NCBI GenBank assembly: GCA_946481425.1
Contig: CAMLNT010000075.1
Span: forward strand, 1 to 10,864
Direction of reading: 5' to 3'
Length of the DNA: 10,864 nt
Source of the DNA: an uncultured Brevundimonas sp.
Lineage (GTDB): Bacteria > Pseudomonadota > Alphaproteobacteria > Caulobacterales > Caulobacteraceae
Shown: positions 1-7,875 of the stretch, piece after piece
Numbering within the stretch: position 1 is the first letter of the stretch
Layout of the letters: each line of letters begins with the position of its first letter
Notes under the pieces: generated by a model
The model's database searches: none
What the model was told of the DNA's origin: nothing
The model's input: the letters and a program-made list of their open reading frames with translations, nothing else
Position numbers and translations under genes: made by a program

Positions 1-783
1 GACGGCGGCCGTGACGCCCAGGATGCCCAGCACATTGTAGATGTTGGAGCCGATGACATTGCCGATGGCCACGTCGCCGTGTCGCCGCACGGCCGCCACG
101 ACCGAGGTGACCAGCTCGGGCAGGGAGGTGCCCACCGCCACCACCGTCAGGCCGATGATCGTGTCCGACACCCCCAGGTCGCGCGCCAGGACGATGGCGC
201 TGTTCACCAGCAGATGCGCCCCGCCGATGGTCAGGCCGATGCCGAGCGCCGCCAGCGCCAGGCCCGCCCAAAGGCCGCCGCGGGCGTCGGGCGCGTCCTC
301 GGCGATATGTTCGAACTTGTCGCGCTCGGCGTCCTTCGCATTGCGCTCGCCCAGCCAGGCCCAGACCACATAGGCGATCAGGGCCGCGATCATGGCCAGG
401 CCCCAGACGAGGCCGATTGTCCCGGCCAGCACCGCGGCGCCACAGACCAGCGCCGCGATCACCAGCATCGCCCCGTCGCGCCGGAAGGCGGCCCGGTCCA
501 CCGCGATCGGCGCGATCAGGGCCGTCAGCCCCAGGATCAGCAGGATGTTGGCGGTGTTGGAGCCCACCACATTGCCGACCGCGATGCCGGGCGAGCCGGC
601 CATGGCGGCGGTCAGGCTGGTGACCAGTTCCGGCGTCGAGGTGCCGAAGCCCACCAGCGTCAGCCCGATCAGCAGGGGCGAAACGCCCAGACTCCGCGCC
701 GCCGTCGACGCCCCCCGCACAAGGGTGTCGCCGCCCACGGTCAGCAGCACCACGCCCAAGGCGAGCAGGAGGTAGGTCGTCAT
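1..783 (-). CDS. Calcium/sodium antiporter, YrbG-like (CaCA family), 3' end missing
   Basis: Inner-membrane cation exchanger, predicted to exchange Ca2+ for Na+ (or another monovalent cation). The ATG at 783 opens a frame that stays open to base 1, giving 261 residues; YrbG-type proteins are about 310-370, so the last transmembrane segments lie outside the window. The two inverted halves of the CaCA fold are both visible. The first alpha-repeat has GFGTSTPELVTS (45-56) and GNVVGSNTANI (70-80). The second has VAVGTSLPELVTS (215-227) and GNVIGSNIYN (241-250). The acidic P-E-L residues in each repeat are the family's cation ligands. Hydrophobic segments alternate throughout, with a charged loop at about 144-168 (ERNAKDAERDKFEH) between the halves, as expected. 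Only a weak ribosome site (GGGA, 7 bases ahead) precedes the start. It is transcribed divergently from the flavoprotein gene. The family is secure; the exact ion specificity is not shown by sequence. Confidence 0.93.
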   Translation of the reverse strand, partial: MTTYLLLALGVVLLTVGGDTLVRGASTAARSLGVSPLLIGLTLVGFGTSTPELVTSLTAAMAGSPGIAVGNVVGSNTANILLILGLTALIAPIAVDRAAFRRDGAMLVIAALVCGAAVLAGTIGLVWGLAMIAALIAYVVWAWLGERNAKDAERDKFEHIAEDAPDARGGLWAGLALAALGIGLTIGGAHLLVNSAIVLARDLGVSDTIIGLTVVAVGTSLPELVTSVVAAVRRHGDVAIGNVIGSNIYNVLGILGVTAAV

Positions 784-1053
784 CGGAAATCCCGGCCGGT
801 GAAAACGCTTCCGGTCCATATGGCGACGCTTTCGTCCTCGCCAAGGGGCCTCGCGGAGCGCGCTGAACGCCCGCTTCGTCGCCTCGCGATCCCCTTGCTC
901 CGCCGGGATCGCCGTCCCCCGCGCGGCGTTTTGTCCCCGCCACCCGCACAGGCCCCAAACTGGCGCCGTGAGATGGGATCGATCCGGACAGGGCAGGGGG
1001 CGAGGCGCGGAGCGCCTGTCGCCCCTGTCGGTCGTGTTGGTGTCCGTTCGAGC

Positions 1054-1137
1054 GACACCGACACCGACACCCCGCGCCGGGTGTCGGTCCTGTCGGTGGT
1101 GTCGGTGTGTTTTCGGACCGACACCGACACCGACATG
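1054..1137. repeat. Degenerate GACACC hexamer array in inverted blocks
   Basis: Three perfect tandem GACACC units lie at 1054-1071. A block of the complement GGTGTC follows, with degenerate units (1080-1109), then two more perfect GACACC units at 1120-1131 and a decayed one at 1132-1137. The alternating orientation allows stem-loops: 1063-1072 pairs with 1079-1088 (10 bp, 6-base loop), and 1098-1108 pairs perfectly with 1121-1131 (11 bp, 12-base loop). No T-run follows on either strand, so this is not a standard intrinsic terminator. It sits about 90 bases upstream of the flavoprotein start. Its role is unknown: protein-binding site, structured leader or simple-sequence expansion are all possible. 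Confidence 0.85.
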
Positions 1138-1140
1138 AGG

Positions 1141-1158
1141 CTCCTGAGGCTCCTGAGG
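1141..1158. repeat. Two tandem copies of CTCCTGAGG
   Basis: A 9-base unit is repeated exactly twice, and a partial third copy (TGAGG, 1136-1140) precedes it, directly abutting the hexamer array. It is a short tandem duplication, possibly from the same slippage-prone tract. No function can be assigned. Confidence 0.7.
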
Positions 1159-1228
1159 CCGCACTTTCACAGCCTCACGGCCGCCCCGCCCCGTGGCTCC
1201 CGCGCCCCCAAGCGGCTAGACGGGACCC

Positions 1229-2401
1229 ATGGAGACGTACGACGTCCTGATCGTGGGGGCCGGGGCCGCCGGCATGATGTGCGCCATCGAGGCCGGGCGC
1301 CGGGGCCGGCGCGTGCTGGTCGTCGACCATGCCCGCGCGCCCGGCGAGAAGATCCGCATCTCGGGCGGGGGGCGGTGCAACTTCACCAACCTGGGCGCCG
1401 GGGTCCACGCCATGCTGGGCGAGAACCCGCGCTTCGCCACCTCGGCCCTCAAGCGCTTCACCCAGCGGGACTTCATCGCCCGCGTCGACCGCGCCGGCAT
1501 CGCCTGGCACGAAAAGACCCTGGGCCAGCTCTTCTGCGACGGCTCGTCCAAAGAGATCATCCGTATGCTGACGGACGGCATGCGCGAGGCGGGCGTGACC
1601 CTCCGCCTCGGGATCGGCGTGGCCGAGATGGCCGACGGTTTCCAGGTCCGGCTTACCGACGGATCATCCGTCCGGGCCACGTCGCTCGTGCTGGCGACCG
1701 GGGCCAAGTCGATCCCCAAGATGGGCGCGACCGGCTGGGCCTACGAGGCCGCCCGCCAGTTCGGCCTGCGCGTCACCGAGACCCGCCCGGGCCTCGTGCC
1801 CCTGACCTTCGAGGCAGGCCTGCTGGAAGAGACGAAGGAGCTCTCCGGCCTCTCGGTCGATGCGGTGGTCAGGGCTGGCAAGACGTCTTTCCGCGAAGGG
1901 CTCCTCTTCACCCACCGCGGCCTCTCGGGGCCCAGCGTGCTCCAGATCAGCTCCTACTGGCGGGAAGGGGAGGCGATCACCGCCAGCCTGGCCCCCGACG
2001 CCGACGTCTTCGCCGAGCTCAAGGCCCTCAAACAGGCCAACGGCAAACAGGCGGTCCAGACCGCGCTCGGTCTCATCGTTCCGCGCCGCCTGGGCGACTG
2101 GATCTGCCGGCGCGAGGGGATCGACGGCCGGCTCGGCGACCTGAAGGACGAGGCCCTGCGGAGGCTCGACCACGCCGTCAACGCCTGGACCGTCAAGCCG
2201 GTCGGCTCCGAGGGCTACCGCACCGCCGAGGTCACTCTGGGCGGCATCGCCACCGAAGGCCTCGACCAGACGACCTTGCAGGCCAAGGCCGTCCCCGGCC
2301 TCTACTGCATCGGCGAGGCCGTCGACATCACCGGCTGGCTCGGCGGCTATAATTTCCAGTGGGCCTGGTCCTCCGGCTGGGCCGCCGGACAGGCCTGCTA
2401 G
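1229..2401 (+). CDS. NAD(P)/FAD-dependent oxidoreductase, HI0933/YhiN/BaiN family
   Basis: Cytoplasmic flavoprotein of the HI0933-like family, sometimes annotated as aminoacetone oxidase family or BaiN. The true substrate of most members is unknown. The 390 residues match the family's usual length. The N-terminal Rossmann FAD site is VGAGAAG (GxGxxG at 10-15), with the second strand ending VVDHA (31-35). The family signature KIRISGGGRCNFTN is at 41-54, followed by LFCDGSS (101-107). A second nucleotide-binding strand, LVLATGAKSIPKMGATG, comes mid-protein. The C-terminal FAD-closing motif GEAVDITGWLGGYNFQ is at 362-377. There is no signal peptide or membrane segment. The ATG at 1229 is right for the family because GxGxxG follows at residue 10, but the upstream ribosome site is poor (GGGACCC). 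The stop codon overlaps that of the convergent RTX gene. Confidence 0.93.
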   Translation: METYDVLIVGAGAAGMMCAIEAGRRGRRVLVVDHARAPGEKIRISGGGRCNFTNLGAGVHAMLGENPRFATSALKRFTQRDFIARVDRAGIAWHEKTLGQLFCDGSSKEIIRMLTDGMREAGVTLRLGIGVAEMADGFQVRLTDGSSVRATSLVLATGAKSIPKMGATGWAYEAARQFGLRVTETRPGLVPLTFEAGLLEETKELSGLSVDAVVRAGKTSFREGLLFTHRGLSGPSVLQISSYWREGEAITASLAPDADVFAELKALKQANGKQAVQTALGLIVPRRLGDWICRREGIDGRLGDLKDEALRRLDHAVNAWTVKPVGSEGYRTAEVTLGGIATEGLDQTTLQAKAVPGLYCIGEAVDITGWLGGYNFQWAWSSGWAAGQAC

Positions 2402-5400
2402 ATCAGCCAGTCCACCGGCGCCGGGACCCTGTGCGGGTCCCGCCCGCCGAAGTCGGACAGGCCCATCTCGGCCAGGTCCCATTCCGGCGGGGCAAGGGGC
2501 AGGGCCTCATCCCGCGGCGGGCAGATCACCGGCTCCTCGTCGGCCTTCGCCTTGCCCTCGAAGGCTCCTGGCAGGACCAGTGGGTCCGGCTCGACCTCCA
2601 GCGGCGGCAGGACCGAGGGCGAGGCCGGCTTGGCCTGGGCCCCACCAGCGCCCGGCTCGCACACGATCAGCCCGAACTCCACCGACCCGTCCGAGAACCG
2701 CATCAGCTCCACATCGCGCAGCGTATCGTCGATCCCCTTGCCGACGATCCGGGCCGTGTTCCCCTGGTAGGTGATCACATAGTCCTGCATCCGGCCCGCA
2801 TAGACCGCCACATCCTCGCCCGCGCCCCCGGTCAGGCTGTTGCGGCCATAGCCGCCCTCAAGGACATCGTCCCCCGCGCCTCCGTCCAGCGTATCGTCGC
2901 CGAGCCCGCCCGACAGACTGTTGGCCACAGCCGACCCGGTCAGATGGTCGGCCTGGGCCGAGCCGGTGAGGTTCTCGATGTCGACCAGCACATCGCCCTG
3001 CGCCTCACCGCCCACGCCCGTTCCCCCGTCGAGCCGAACCGTCACGCCGCTGGTCGAGAAGGCGTAGGAGGCCCGGTCGATCCCGGCCCCGCCCTCCAGC
3101 CGATCCGCGCCCAGCCCGCCGATCAGCAGATCGTTCCCGTCGTAGCCCTGCAGCAGGTTTGCGCCGTTTGAGCCATACAGGGTATCGGCATGCAGCGAGC
3201 CGGTCAGGTTCTCGATGCTGATCAGCACATCGCCCTGGGCGTCTCCTCCGGTGCTGGTCCCTCCGTCGAGCCGCGCCACGACCCCGGCCGAGGACGTCGA
3301 ATAGGCGACCCGGTCCGTTCCCGCCCCGCCATCCAGGACATCGGCCCCGGCCCCGCCGTTGAGGGTGTCGTTGCCCGCCAGACCCTCCAGCCGGTTGCCC
3401 TCCGACGAGCCGATCAGGATGTCGTTGAAGGCAGAGCCCCTCAGGTTCTCCATGTAGAGGAGAATGTCGCCCGCCGCGTCGCCGCCGCTGGACGCCACGC
3501 CGTCGAGCCGCGCGGTCACCCCCGCGCCGGATCCGGCATAGGACGCCGTATCGCTGCCGATCGATCCGTCGATCTCGTCGGCGCCGGCCCCGCCCTCGAG
3601 CACATCGTCTCCGTACCAGCCGTGCAGGATGTCGTCGCCACCCAGGCCGAGGAGGATGTCATCGCCGCTCCAGCCATCGATGAACTCGCGCTCGGCCGAT
3701 CCCCGAATCGTCTGGGCGCTCGCGTCGCCATAGAGGTAGAGGGTTCCGCCGTTGCGCACGACATCTGTGGCGGCGACGTGACCGTTGACGATGATCCGCT
3801 GGTTGTAGTCGAGCGTCCCGCCATATTCGAAACGGTAACCGAAGGGCGGAGGCGGCGGGTTTGGGTCCATCGGACTCCCCGAGAAATAGACGGGGTCGAA
3901 GAAGACCTGGCTCTGGCCGTTCGAGTAGTAGATCAGGGTATTGTGGCCGGCGTCATTGACGACGATCCGGTCAGCGCCAGATTCGAAGTCAGTGATGAAG
4001 TCGGGCGATCCCGCCCAGCTTTCGGAGCGATAGTCGAAGCGGAACTCGTCCGCGCCGGCGCCGCCGGTCAGGATATCGAAGCCCTCGCCACCGACCAGAA
4101 CATCGTCGCCCGCGCCGCCGTTCAGAGAATCGTCGCCGCCGACGCCGAGCAACAGCTCCCCGCTCGGGCCGCCGGAAAGGGTGTCATCACCGGCCGTGCC
4201 AGGCACGATCGCCCCGCCCTGTGCCGCGACCGCGCCGTCGGTGAAATGCAGGATTTCCACGCCACGCAGGCGATCGACGCCATCCGGCCCGGTGATGACC
4301 ATCCACTCGCCGTCCTGAGTGATGGTGTAGGCGGAGCGCGCGCCGCTGAAGCGTGCGACATCGTTGCCGGAGCCCCCGTCGATCTGGTCGTCGCCCGAGC
4401 CGCCGTCGAGCAGGTCGTCCCCGCCACGTCCGACCAGGATATCGGAGCCGACCTGGCCAAACAGGTGATTGGCGCCGTTTGCGCCGGAAAGGCTGTCGCC
4501 GAACTGGCTGCCGATCAGCCCTTCGAAGCCGTCGAGATAGTCGGGGTTCGGCGAGCCGGGATAGTCGTACATCATTTCCAGGTCGACCGTCACGGCGGTG
4601 GAGTGCCCGTCGTAGTCGGCGATGTCGAACCCGGCGCCGCCGACGAGCCGGTCCCGTCCATTGCCGCCATTGATCCAGTCGTCGCCGAAATAGCCCTCGA
4701 TCACATCGGCGCCGTCGTAGCCAAACAGGCGGTCCGATCCCTGCAGTTCCAGCACGTCATAGACGTCGTCGCCGACGAGCGTGTCGTTCCCATCGCCGCC
4801 GTGGAGTTCGTCGTCGCCCGCGGCCCCGGCGAGCGTCGCATAGCCGCCATTGCCGACCCGGACGTAGTCATCGCCATGCCCGCCCTGGAAACTCTGTCGG
4901 CCAGTGGCGTCTCCGAGATCGGCCCAGTCATCGCCACCGCCATAGTTGGCGCTGTCGTCGCCGTCGCCGCCATAGAACCGGTTCTGGCCCCCCTCGTCCG
5001 ATACAGAGTCGCCACCATCTCCTCCCTGAACGATGTCGTCGCCGAGGCTTCCGACAAAGGTGTCGTTTCCCGAGCCAAGCCAGACCTCGTGGTCTCCGGT
5101 TCCCGGCCGCCAGAAGCCCACGTCCTGCCAGCCGGCGAAGACGTAGTCATCGCCGGAGCCGGCCTCGATGTAGGCATCGCCTGCGCCCGAGAAGATGTCG
5201 TCGTCGCCATCGCCGGACGATATCGAGTCGTCGCCCGAGCCGGTCATGATCAGGTTGGCGCTCGCGGACCCCCGAACGGTCGCGCCGGACGGGCCCGTCA
5301 GGGTGACGTTCTCGACGCTGGTAAGGATGACGCGCCCGGCGCCCGTGTCCTGCTCGGTTGTCAGGCTCAGATCGATAGTCAGTCCGACGGGACCAGCGTA

Positions 5401-7839
5401 GATCAGCGTATCGGCCCCTTCGCCGCCGACGAGGCGATCCAGCCCACCTGACAGGATGAAGGTGTCGTCGCCGCCGCCGCCGTCCAGGACGTCATCGCCC
5501 AGCCCGCCGTCGAAACGGTCGGCGCCGGCGCCGCCTGTGAACAGGTCCGCGCCCGAACCTCCGATCAGGCCGACGCGTTCGGCATTGCGGATCGATACCA
5601 GGGATTCCGAGCCGCGCCGCACGGCGGCGTCGGCGCTGTGGGTATAGGTCAGGCCGGTCGTCTGGTCGGACAGATCGGCGCGGACGAAGTCGTCTCCGCC
5701 ACGACCATCGGCGAAGCCTCCGCCCCGGCCCAGGTCGAGGACGTCGTCCAGAGATGAACCGGAGATCTCATCGCGATGGGCAGTGCCGACAACCTCGACA
5801 CGCTCGATCGAGCGAAGGCGCGCGGCGGACACGCCGCCGACCAAGGCGGTGGCGAGGCTCGTATTGTGGTCGAAGACCAGCCCTTGCGAGCGGTCCGAGA
5901 AATCTATCCGGGCCCAGTCCGTACCCTGCTTGCCGTCGATGTCGGCGTCACCGCGGCCGGCGTCGAGATGGTCGTCATTCCAGCCGCCGACCAGGGAATC
6001 GCCCCCGTCGCCTGTGCGCATGACGTTTGATTCCGTTTCACCACGGATATCTACGCCTTGCGCGAAGACCAGCGACGGGTCGGCGATGATGTCGTCGGCC
6101 GTGAGCTGAAGCCCACCGATGTTGGAGATCCAGACATTCTGGGCGGCGAAGTCATCGTGGATCGAAATGGCAGTGACGTAGCCCGTCGACGGCTCCCGCC
6201 AGAACTTGACCCACATGACCATGGACGCCTGGTAGACGATGACCCTGAGCTCGAGGAAGTCCGGGGTCGAGGTGCTCACCTGAACCTGGCTGATCGGGTG
6301 GGTCAGGCCGTCGAGCCCGAAATAGTCCCAAAGGTCGGCATTGTTGCCGTTGGAGCCCGTGAATTCGGAATCGATGACCTCAACCTGCACGCGGTCGGAT
6401 GCGAAGCCGAGCGAGGGAGCGCCCTCGATGACGTTGGCCGAGGTGAGCTGCGAAGCCGACACGTTCCGCAGCGTGACCGTGCCGCCCATGTGCGAGATTA
6501 CCGTATCGGCGCCCACCTGCGTCCACGTCAGGTATTGGTCCCACGCATCGAGAACCGAGCGGCCGTCGAAATACAGGCGATCCTGGAGAGGATTGAAGTC
6601 CTCGATGATGTCGGCGCCGGGATTGTGGTGGCGGTTGCCGTAGTAGCTGATCGCGAAGGTGTCGCTGCCCTCTCCGCCAAAGAGCCGATCCGCGCCCCGG
6701 CCGCCCTCGATCCAGTCGTTACCCGCGCCGCCCTCGATGCGATCGTCACCATCGTAGCCGAAGAGGCGGTCGTGACCGCCCAGACCCCGGATCACGTCGC
6801 TGCCGGACCCGCCGATGATCATGTTGTCGAGAGTGTTGCCCGTGAGGTTGAGGGGGCCGGAGGGCAGACCCCAGTACGCGGGACCAGCGGGCAGCCAGAG
6901 GCCGTACACGAAGCCAGATGTTGGATAGACCGGATAGCTCGTCACCGCTGGATTCCAGCGGGCCATAAGGTTCTCCACACCTGGCAGGGTCTCCAGCGAC
7001 ACAGAGCCCTGCGTCAGGAAGGTGTCGATGCCTGCATCGTTCGCGTCGCCGCGCACCGTTCCGGCGCCCGACCAGAAGTAGAAGTCATCTCCCTCGCTGG
7101 AGGGGATGACGGTTTCGCCCGTGCTGTGAGGCAGGACGATGACGTCGGAGCCGGTCGTGGTCTCGATCTCCGGCACGCCAATCTCGACGGACCTGTCATT
7201 GAAGACGAGCAGTTCCACGCCCGTGAGCGTGTCCACGCCGTCAGGCGAGGTGACGGTGACTGTGTCGCCCGACCGGGTCCAGGTCACCTGAAACGAATAG
7301 AAGTCGTAGACAGCGTTATCCTGGCCGGTTCCGCCATTTAGAATATCGGCTCCGATTCCGCCGTAGAGAGAATCGTTGCCAGCGCCCCCTGACAGCTGAT
7401 CCGCTCCAGCGAGGCCCCAGATGATGTCGTGGCCGGCCCCCGTTTCGATCACGTCGGCCACACTGGATCCGGTGAATTGGTCGCTGGCGCTGAACCAGTC
7501 GCCCTGAACCGTGCCGAAGCGGAGACCTCCATCCTGGAACAGCATGGTGAAGGTGGCCACAAGCTGGCCCTGCGCGTCGCGCACCTCGGCCTGATCGACC
7601 CCCTCGGGCGGAAAACCGCCCTGCACGTCAGAGAACGACTGGCCCGGCGTAGGACGGAAGCGGATGGTCCAGCCCGCATACTCGCCGGCCGCGGCAGTTC
7701 CGCGCACGACCCAGACCGTCGTGGAGCCTTGAATGACCTGACCCATCCGGTCGGCGGCCCCGGCGGTTCCAGGCGGCAAAAAATCAAGGAGCGCGCGCCA
7801 GCCGAAGGACACCTGACGCTCAAACACCACAGTCGTCAT
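2398..7839 (-). CDS. Giant RTX (hemolysin-type calcium-binding repeat) protein, probable type I secretion substrate
   Basis: An 1813-residue protein rich in Gly, Asp and Asn, built from many GGxGxDxLx nonapeptides, which fold as Ca2+-binding parallel beta-rolls. Clear blocks lie at about 137-175, 343-395, 608-645, 760-815, 867-975, 1010-1075, 1121-1162, 1214-1265, 1387-1426, 1470-1510, 1550-1590 and 1640-1678. Two blocks close with a serralysin-C-terminal-like D-x-I-x-DF motif (410-423 and 1280-1292). Non-repeat beta-rich stretches lie at 1-120, 480-600 and 1295-1375. No N-terminal signal peptide or transmembrane helix is visible, which fits export by a type I ABC system using an uncleaved C-terminal signal. 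The last 90 residues are Pro/acidic-rich and end PVDWLI. No enzymatic domain is recognised, so an adhesin, S-layer-like or matrix role is only inference. The ATG at 7839 follows GGGGGA (7845-7850) with a 5-base gap. It lies 73 bases behind hisC; no type I secretion genes are nearby. Confidence 0.93.
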   Translation of the reverse strand: MTTVVFERQVSFGWRALLDFLPPGTAGAADRMGQVIQGSTTVWVVRGTAAAGEYAGWTIRFRPTPGQSFSDVQGGFPPEGVDQAEVRDAQGQLVATFTMLFQDGGLRFGTVQGDWFSASDQFTGSSVADVIETGAGHDIIWGLAGADQLSGGAGNDSLYGGIGADILNGGTGQDNAVYDFYSFQVTWTRSGDTVTVTSPDGVDTLTGVELLVFNDRSVEIGVPEIETTTGSDVIVLPHSTGETVIPSSEGDDFYFWSGAGTVRGDANDAGIDTFLTQGSVSLETLPGVENLMARWNPAVTSYPVYPTSGFVYGLWLPAGPAYWGLPSGPLNLTGNTLDNMIIGGSGSDVIRGLGGHDRLFGYDGDDRIEGGAGNDWIEGGRGADRLFGGEGSDTFAISYYGNRHHNPGADIIEDFNPLQDRLYFDGRSVLDAWDQYLTWTQVGADTVISHMGGTVTLRNVSASQLTSANVIEGAPSLGFASDRVQVEVIDSEFTGSNGNNADLWDYFGLDGLTHPISQVQVSTSTPDFLELRVIVYQASMVMWVKFWREPSTGYVTAISIHDDFAAQNVWISNIGGLQLTADDIIADPSLVFAQGVDIRGETESNVMRTGDGGDSLVGGWNDDHLDAGRGDADIDGKQGTDWARIDFSDRSQGLVFDHNTSLATALVGGVSAARLRSIERVEVVGTAHRDEISGSSLDDVLDLGRGGGFADGRGGDDFVRADLSDQTTGLTYTHSADAAVRRGSESLVSIRNAERVGLIGGSGADLFTGGAGADRFDGGLGDDVLDGGGGDDTFILSGGLDRLVGGEGADTLIYAGPVGLTIDLSLTTEQDTGAGRVILTSVENVTLTGPSGATVRGSASANLIMTGSGDDSISSGDGDDDIFSGAGDAYIEAGSGDDYVFAGWQDVGFWRPGTGDHEVWLGSGNDTFVGSLGDDIVQGGDGGDSVSDEGGQNRFYGGDGDDSANYGGGDDWADLGDATGRQSFQGGHGDDYVRVGNGGYATLAGAAGDDELHGGDGNDTLVGDDVYDVLELQGSDRLFGYDGADVIEGYFGDDWINGGNGRDRLVGGAGFDIADYDGHSTAVTVDLEMMYDYPGSPNPDYLDGFEGLIGSQFGDSLSGANGANHLFGQVGSDILVGRGGDDLLDGGSGDDQIDGGSGNDVARFSGARSAYTITQDGEWMVITGPDGVDRLRGVEILHFTDGAVAAQGGAIVPGTAGDDTLSGGPSGELLLGVGGDDSLNGGAGDDVLVGGEGFDILTGGAGADEFRFDYRSESWAGSPDFITDFESGADRIVVNDAGHNTLIYYSNGQSQVFFDPVYFSGSPMDPNPPPPPFGYRFEYGGTLDYNQRIIVNGHVAATDVVRNGGTLYLYGDASAQTIRGSAEREFIDGWSGDDILLGLGGDDILHGWYGDDVLEGGAGADEIDGSIGSDTASYAGSGAGVTARLDGVASSGGDAAGDILLYMENLRGSAFNDILIGSSEGNRLEGLAGNDTLNGGAGADVLDGGAGTDRVAYSTSSAGVVARLDGGTSTGGDAQGDVLISIENLTGSLHADTLYGSNGANLLQGYDGNDLLIGGLGADRLEGGAGIDRASYAFSTSGVTVRLDGGTGVGGEAQGDVLVDIENLTGSAQADHLTGSAVANSLSGGLGDDTLDGGAGDDVLEGGYGRNSLTGGAGEDVAVYAGRMQDYVITYQGNTARIVGKGIDDTLRDVELMRFSDGSVEFGLIVCEPGAGGAQAKPASPSVLPPLEVEPDPLVLPGAFEGKAKADEEPVICPPRDEALPLAPPEWDLAEMGLSDFGGRDPHRVPAPVDWLI
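2671..2802 (-). other. RTX linker module, copy 3 (C-terminal)
   Basis: Residues 1680-1723 of the RTX protein form a short beta module ending RFSDGSVEF, with the pattern Y-x-I-x, about 12 residues, D-x-L-x-x-V-E-x-x-x-F-x-D-G. The same module occurs at residues 174-221 (bases 7177-7320) and 1164-1205 (bases 4225-4350). It recurs in many RTX proteins between repeat blocks. This copy marks the end of the repeat region, just before the Pro-rich tail. Confidence 0.75.
2833..3543 (-). repeat. Three tandem 237-base (79-residue) modules in the RTX gene
   Basis: RTX residues 1433-1669 consist of three consecutive 79-residue units that start with SYAGSGAGVTARLDG, AYSTSSAGVVARLDG and SYAFSTSGVTVRLDG. 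Each continues through a GD-x-L-x-x-x-EN-L-x-GS segment into RTX nonapeptides. The spacing is exactly 79 residues twice. At DNA level the blocks around 2971, 3208 and 3445 align at 237-base intervals, with long identical runs between the first two. This is a recent-looking internal duplication that could vary in copy number between strains. Confidence 0.85.
5470..5916 (-). repeat. Pair of 76-residue modules in the RTX gene
   Basis: RTX residues about 642-790 hold two related units. One starts WARIDFSDRSQGLVFDHN and the other FVRADLSDQTTGLTYTHS, with aligned Asp residues (646 and 722) exactly 76 apart. Both continue with a serine-rich strand, an x-R-x-E-R-V segment and a repeat block. They are more diverged from each other than the three 79-residue units further on, so this duplication appears older. 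Confidence 0.65.
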
Positions 7840-7875
7840 GCAGGTCCCCCAACGCGAGAGACGACACTACATCGC

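Larger units (their letters stand above)
784..1228. promoter_or_regulatory. Divergent intergenic region, presumed to carry both promoters
   Basis: These 445 bases separate the start codons of the minus-strand antiporter and the plus-strand flavoprotein, so promoters for both should lie here. I see no convincing -35/-10 pair and no TTAA-type CtrA site. The notable content is the GACACC hexamer array at 1054-1137 and a 9-base direct duplication (CTCCTGAGG at 1141-1149 and 1150-1158). A minus-strand open frame crosses most of the region (780-1136), but its Arg/Ser-rich composition looks like GC-driven noise. Confidence 0.5.

Noticed and set aside
1054..1137. Hexamer array considered as a CRISPR array or intrinsic terminator
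   Set aside because: Units are six bases with no unique spacers, which excludes CRISPR. The stems are not followed by T-runs on either strand, which argues against a terminator.
79..2352. A 757-codon plus-strand frame spanning antiporter, intergenic region and flavoprotein
   Set aside because: It crosses two well-supported genes on opposite strands and translates to Arg/Gly/Pro/His-rich sequence typical of an out-of-frame shadow in GC-rich DNA.
2833..3543. Repeat block in the RTX gene considered as a mobile element or satellite
   Set aside because: The 237-base period stays in frame and matches protein modules with RTX motifs, so it is an internal coding duplication.
3190..5451. A 753-codon open frame on the plus strand, antisense to the RTX gene
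   Set aside because: It lies wholly inside the RTX coding sequence. The Gly/Asp-rich repeat codons (GGC, GAC) give stop-free Ala/Val/Asp-rich antisense frames, and the translation shows no recognisable family. The RTX frame explains the region fully.
6058..7341. A 427-codon plus-strand frame opposite the N-terminal part of the RTX gene
   Set aside because: It is antisense to a clearly coding region, has no recognisable domain and no ribosome-binding context.
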